From: an uncultured Collinsella sp.
GTDB taxonomy: Bacteria; Actinomycetota; Coriobacteriia; Coriobacteriales; Coriobacteriaceae
Direction: 5' to 3'
Length of the DNA stretch: 6,150 nt
NCBI GenBank assembly: GCA_900754435.1
Contig: CAAECT010000145.1
Location: forward strand, 1 to 6,150
This document shows, one piece after another, positions 5,919 to 6,150 of the stretch; position 1 is the first letter of the stretch; every line of letters begins with the position of its first letter. Under the pieces are notes generated by a model, which had not been told where the DNA came from, did not search any database, and saw nothing but the letters and a program-made list of their open reading frames with translations. The position numbers and the translations under genes were made by a program.

Positions 5919-6101
5919 CTACTCCTCTACAATCTCGACAAGGTGCTTGACCTTGAAGATCATGCCGCGGACGGACTCGTTGTCAGCAATCTCGCGAACC
6001 TCGCGGATCCTGTGGAGACCGAGGGCACGGACAGTACGGACCTGGTCCTGCTTGCAACCGTTGGTGCTGCGGACCTGCTTGATCTTGATGGTGTCAGCCA
6101 T
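5919..6101 (-). CDS. rpmD: 50S ribosomal protein L30
   Basis: L30 is a small protein of the large subunit. The 60-residue product matches the short bacterial form in length. The N-terminal strand MADTIKIKQVRSTNGCKQDQ is followed by the core RTVRALGLHRIREVREIADN (22-41), matching the L30 signature of a basic Leu-Gly-Leu helix, and the strand MIFKVKHLVEIVE. ATG at 6101-6099 is preceded by AAGGAG (6115-6110, 8-nt spacer), which lies inside the last codons of rpsE. Only 2 nt separate it from the rpsE stop. Confidence 0.97.
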   Translation of the reverse strand: MADTIKIKQVRSTNGCKQDQVRTVRALGLHRIREVREIADNESVRGMIFKVKHLVEIVEE

Positions 6102-6103
6102 GC

Positions 6104-6150
6104 TTAGTTCTCCTTACCGACGAACATCTCGGAGACCGTCAGGCCACGGC
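6104..6150 (-). CDS. rpsE: 30S ribosomal protein S5, C-terminal end (partial)
   Basis: Only the last 14 codons are inside the window, reading RGLTVSEMFVGKEN followed by TAA (6106-6104). RG-x-TV-x-E resembles the RGKTVEE-type C-terminal end of S5, and S5 is the gene normally placed directly before rpmD in the spc operon. The identification therefore rests mostly on gene order. The rest of the gene, including its start, lies beyond the right edge. Confidence 0.85.
   Translation of the reverse strand, partial: RGLTVSEMFVGKEN

Noticed and set aside
1..6150. CRISPR array, tRNA, rRNA, transposase or phage genes.
   Set aside because: No spaced repeats, no RNA gene structures and no mobile-element proteins were seen; every gene is core translation, secretion, nucleotide or transcription machinery.

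Overview
The window is a piece of a bacterial ribosomal-protein supercluster. Every real gene lies on the minus strand, so transcription runs from the right edge (6150) to the left edge (1). In that direction the order is rpsE (last 14 codons), rpmD, rplO, secY, adk, map, then a 232-bp gap, infA, a 150-bp gap, rpmJ, rpsM, rpsK, rpsD and rpoA (first 194 codons). This is the end of the classical spc operon followed by the alpha operon. Both edges cut through genes.

The organism looks like a fairly high-GC Gram-positive bacterium. Evidence is the gene order with adk, map and infA between secY and rpmJ and with rpsD before rpoA, a zinc-type adenylate kinase, a cysteine-poor S4, and strong Shine-Dalgarno sites. 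My best guess from the protein sequences is class Coriobacteriia (Collinsella or a relative). This is an inference and was not tested by any search.

Region by region: 3541-6150 is tightly packed, with gaps of 2, 3 and 18 nt, a 7-nt overlap (rplO/secY) and a 4-nt overlap (adk/map). This suggests one transcript with translational coupling. The map-infA gap (2524-2755) holds a large nested inverted repeat of about 129 bp. On the minus strand it is followed by a U-rich tract, and beyond it comes a plausible promoter for infA. The infA-rpmJ gap (2155-2304) holds two hairpins and two competing or long-range complementarities next to the rpmJ Shine-Dalgarno, which looks like a structured mRNA leader. 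From rpmJ to rpoA the genes are again closely spaced (14, 14, 19 and 32 nt).

The genes work together in making and exporting protein: subunits of the ribosome (S5, L30, L15, L36, S13, S11, S4), initiation factor IF-1, the SecY translocation pore, methionine aminopeptidase for N-terminal Met removal, adenylate kinase for nucleotide balance, and the RNA polymerase alpha subunit. The coding content is ordinary core genome. The unusual signals are all in the two intergenic gaps.
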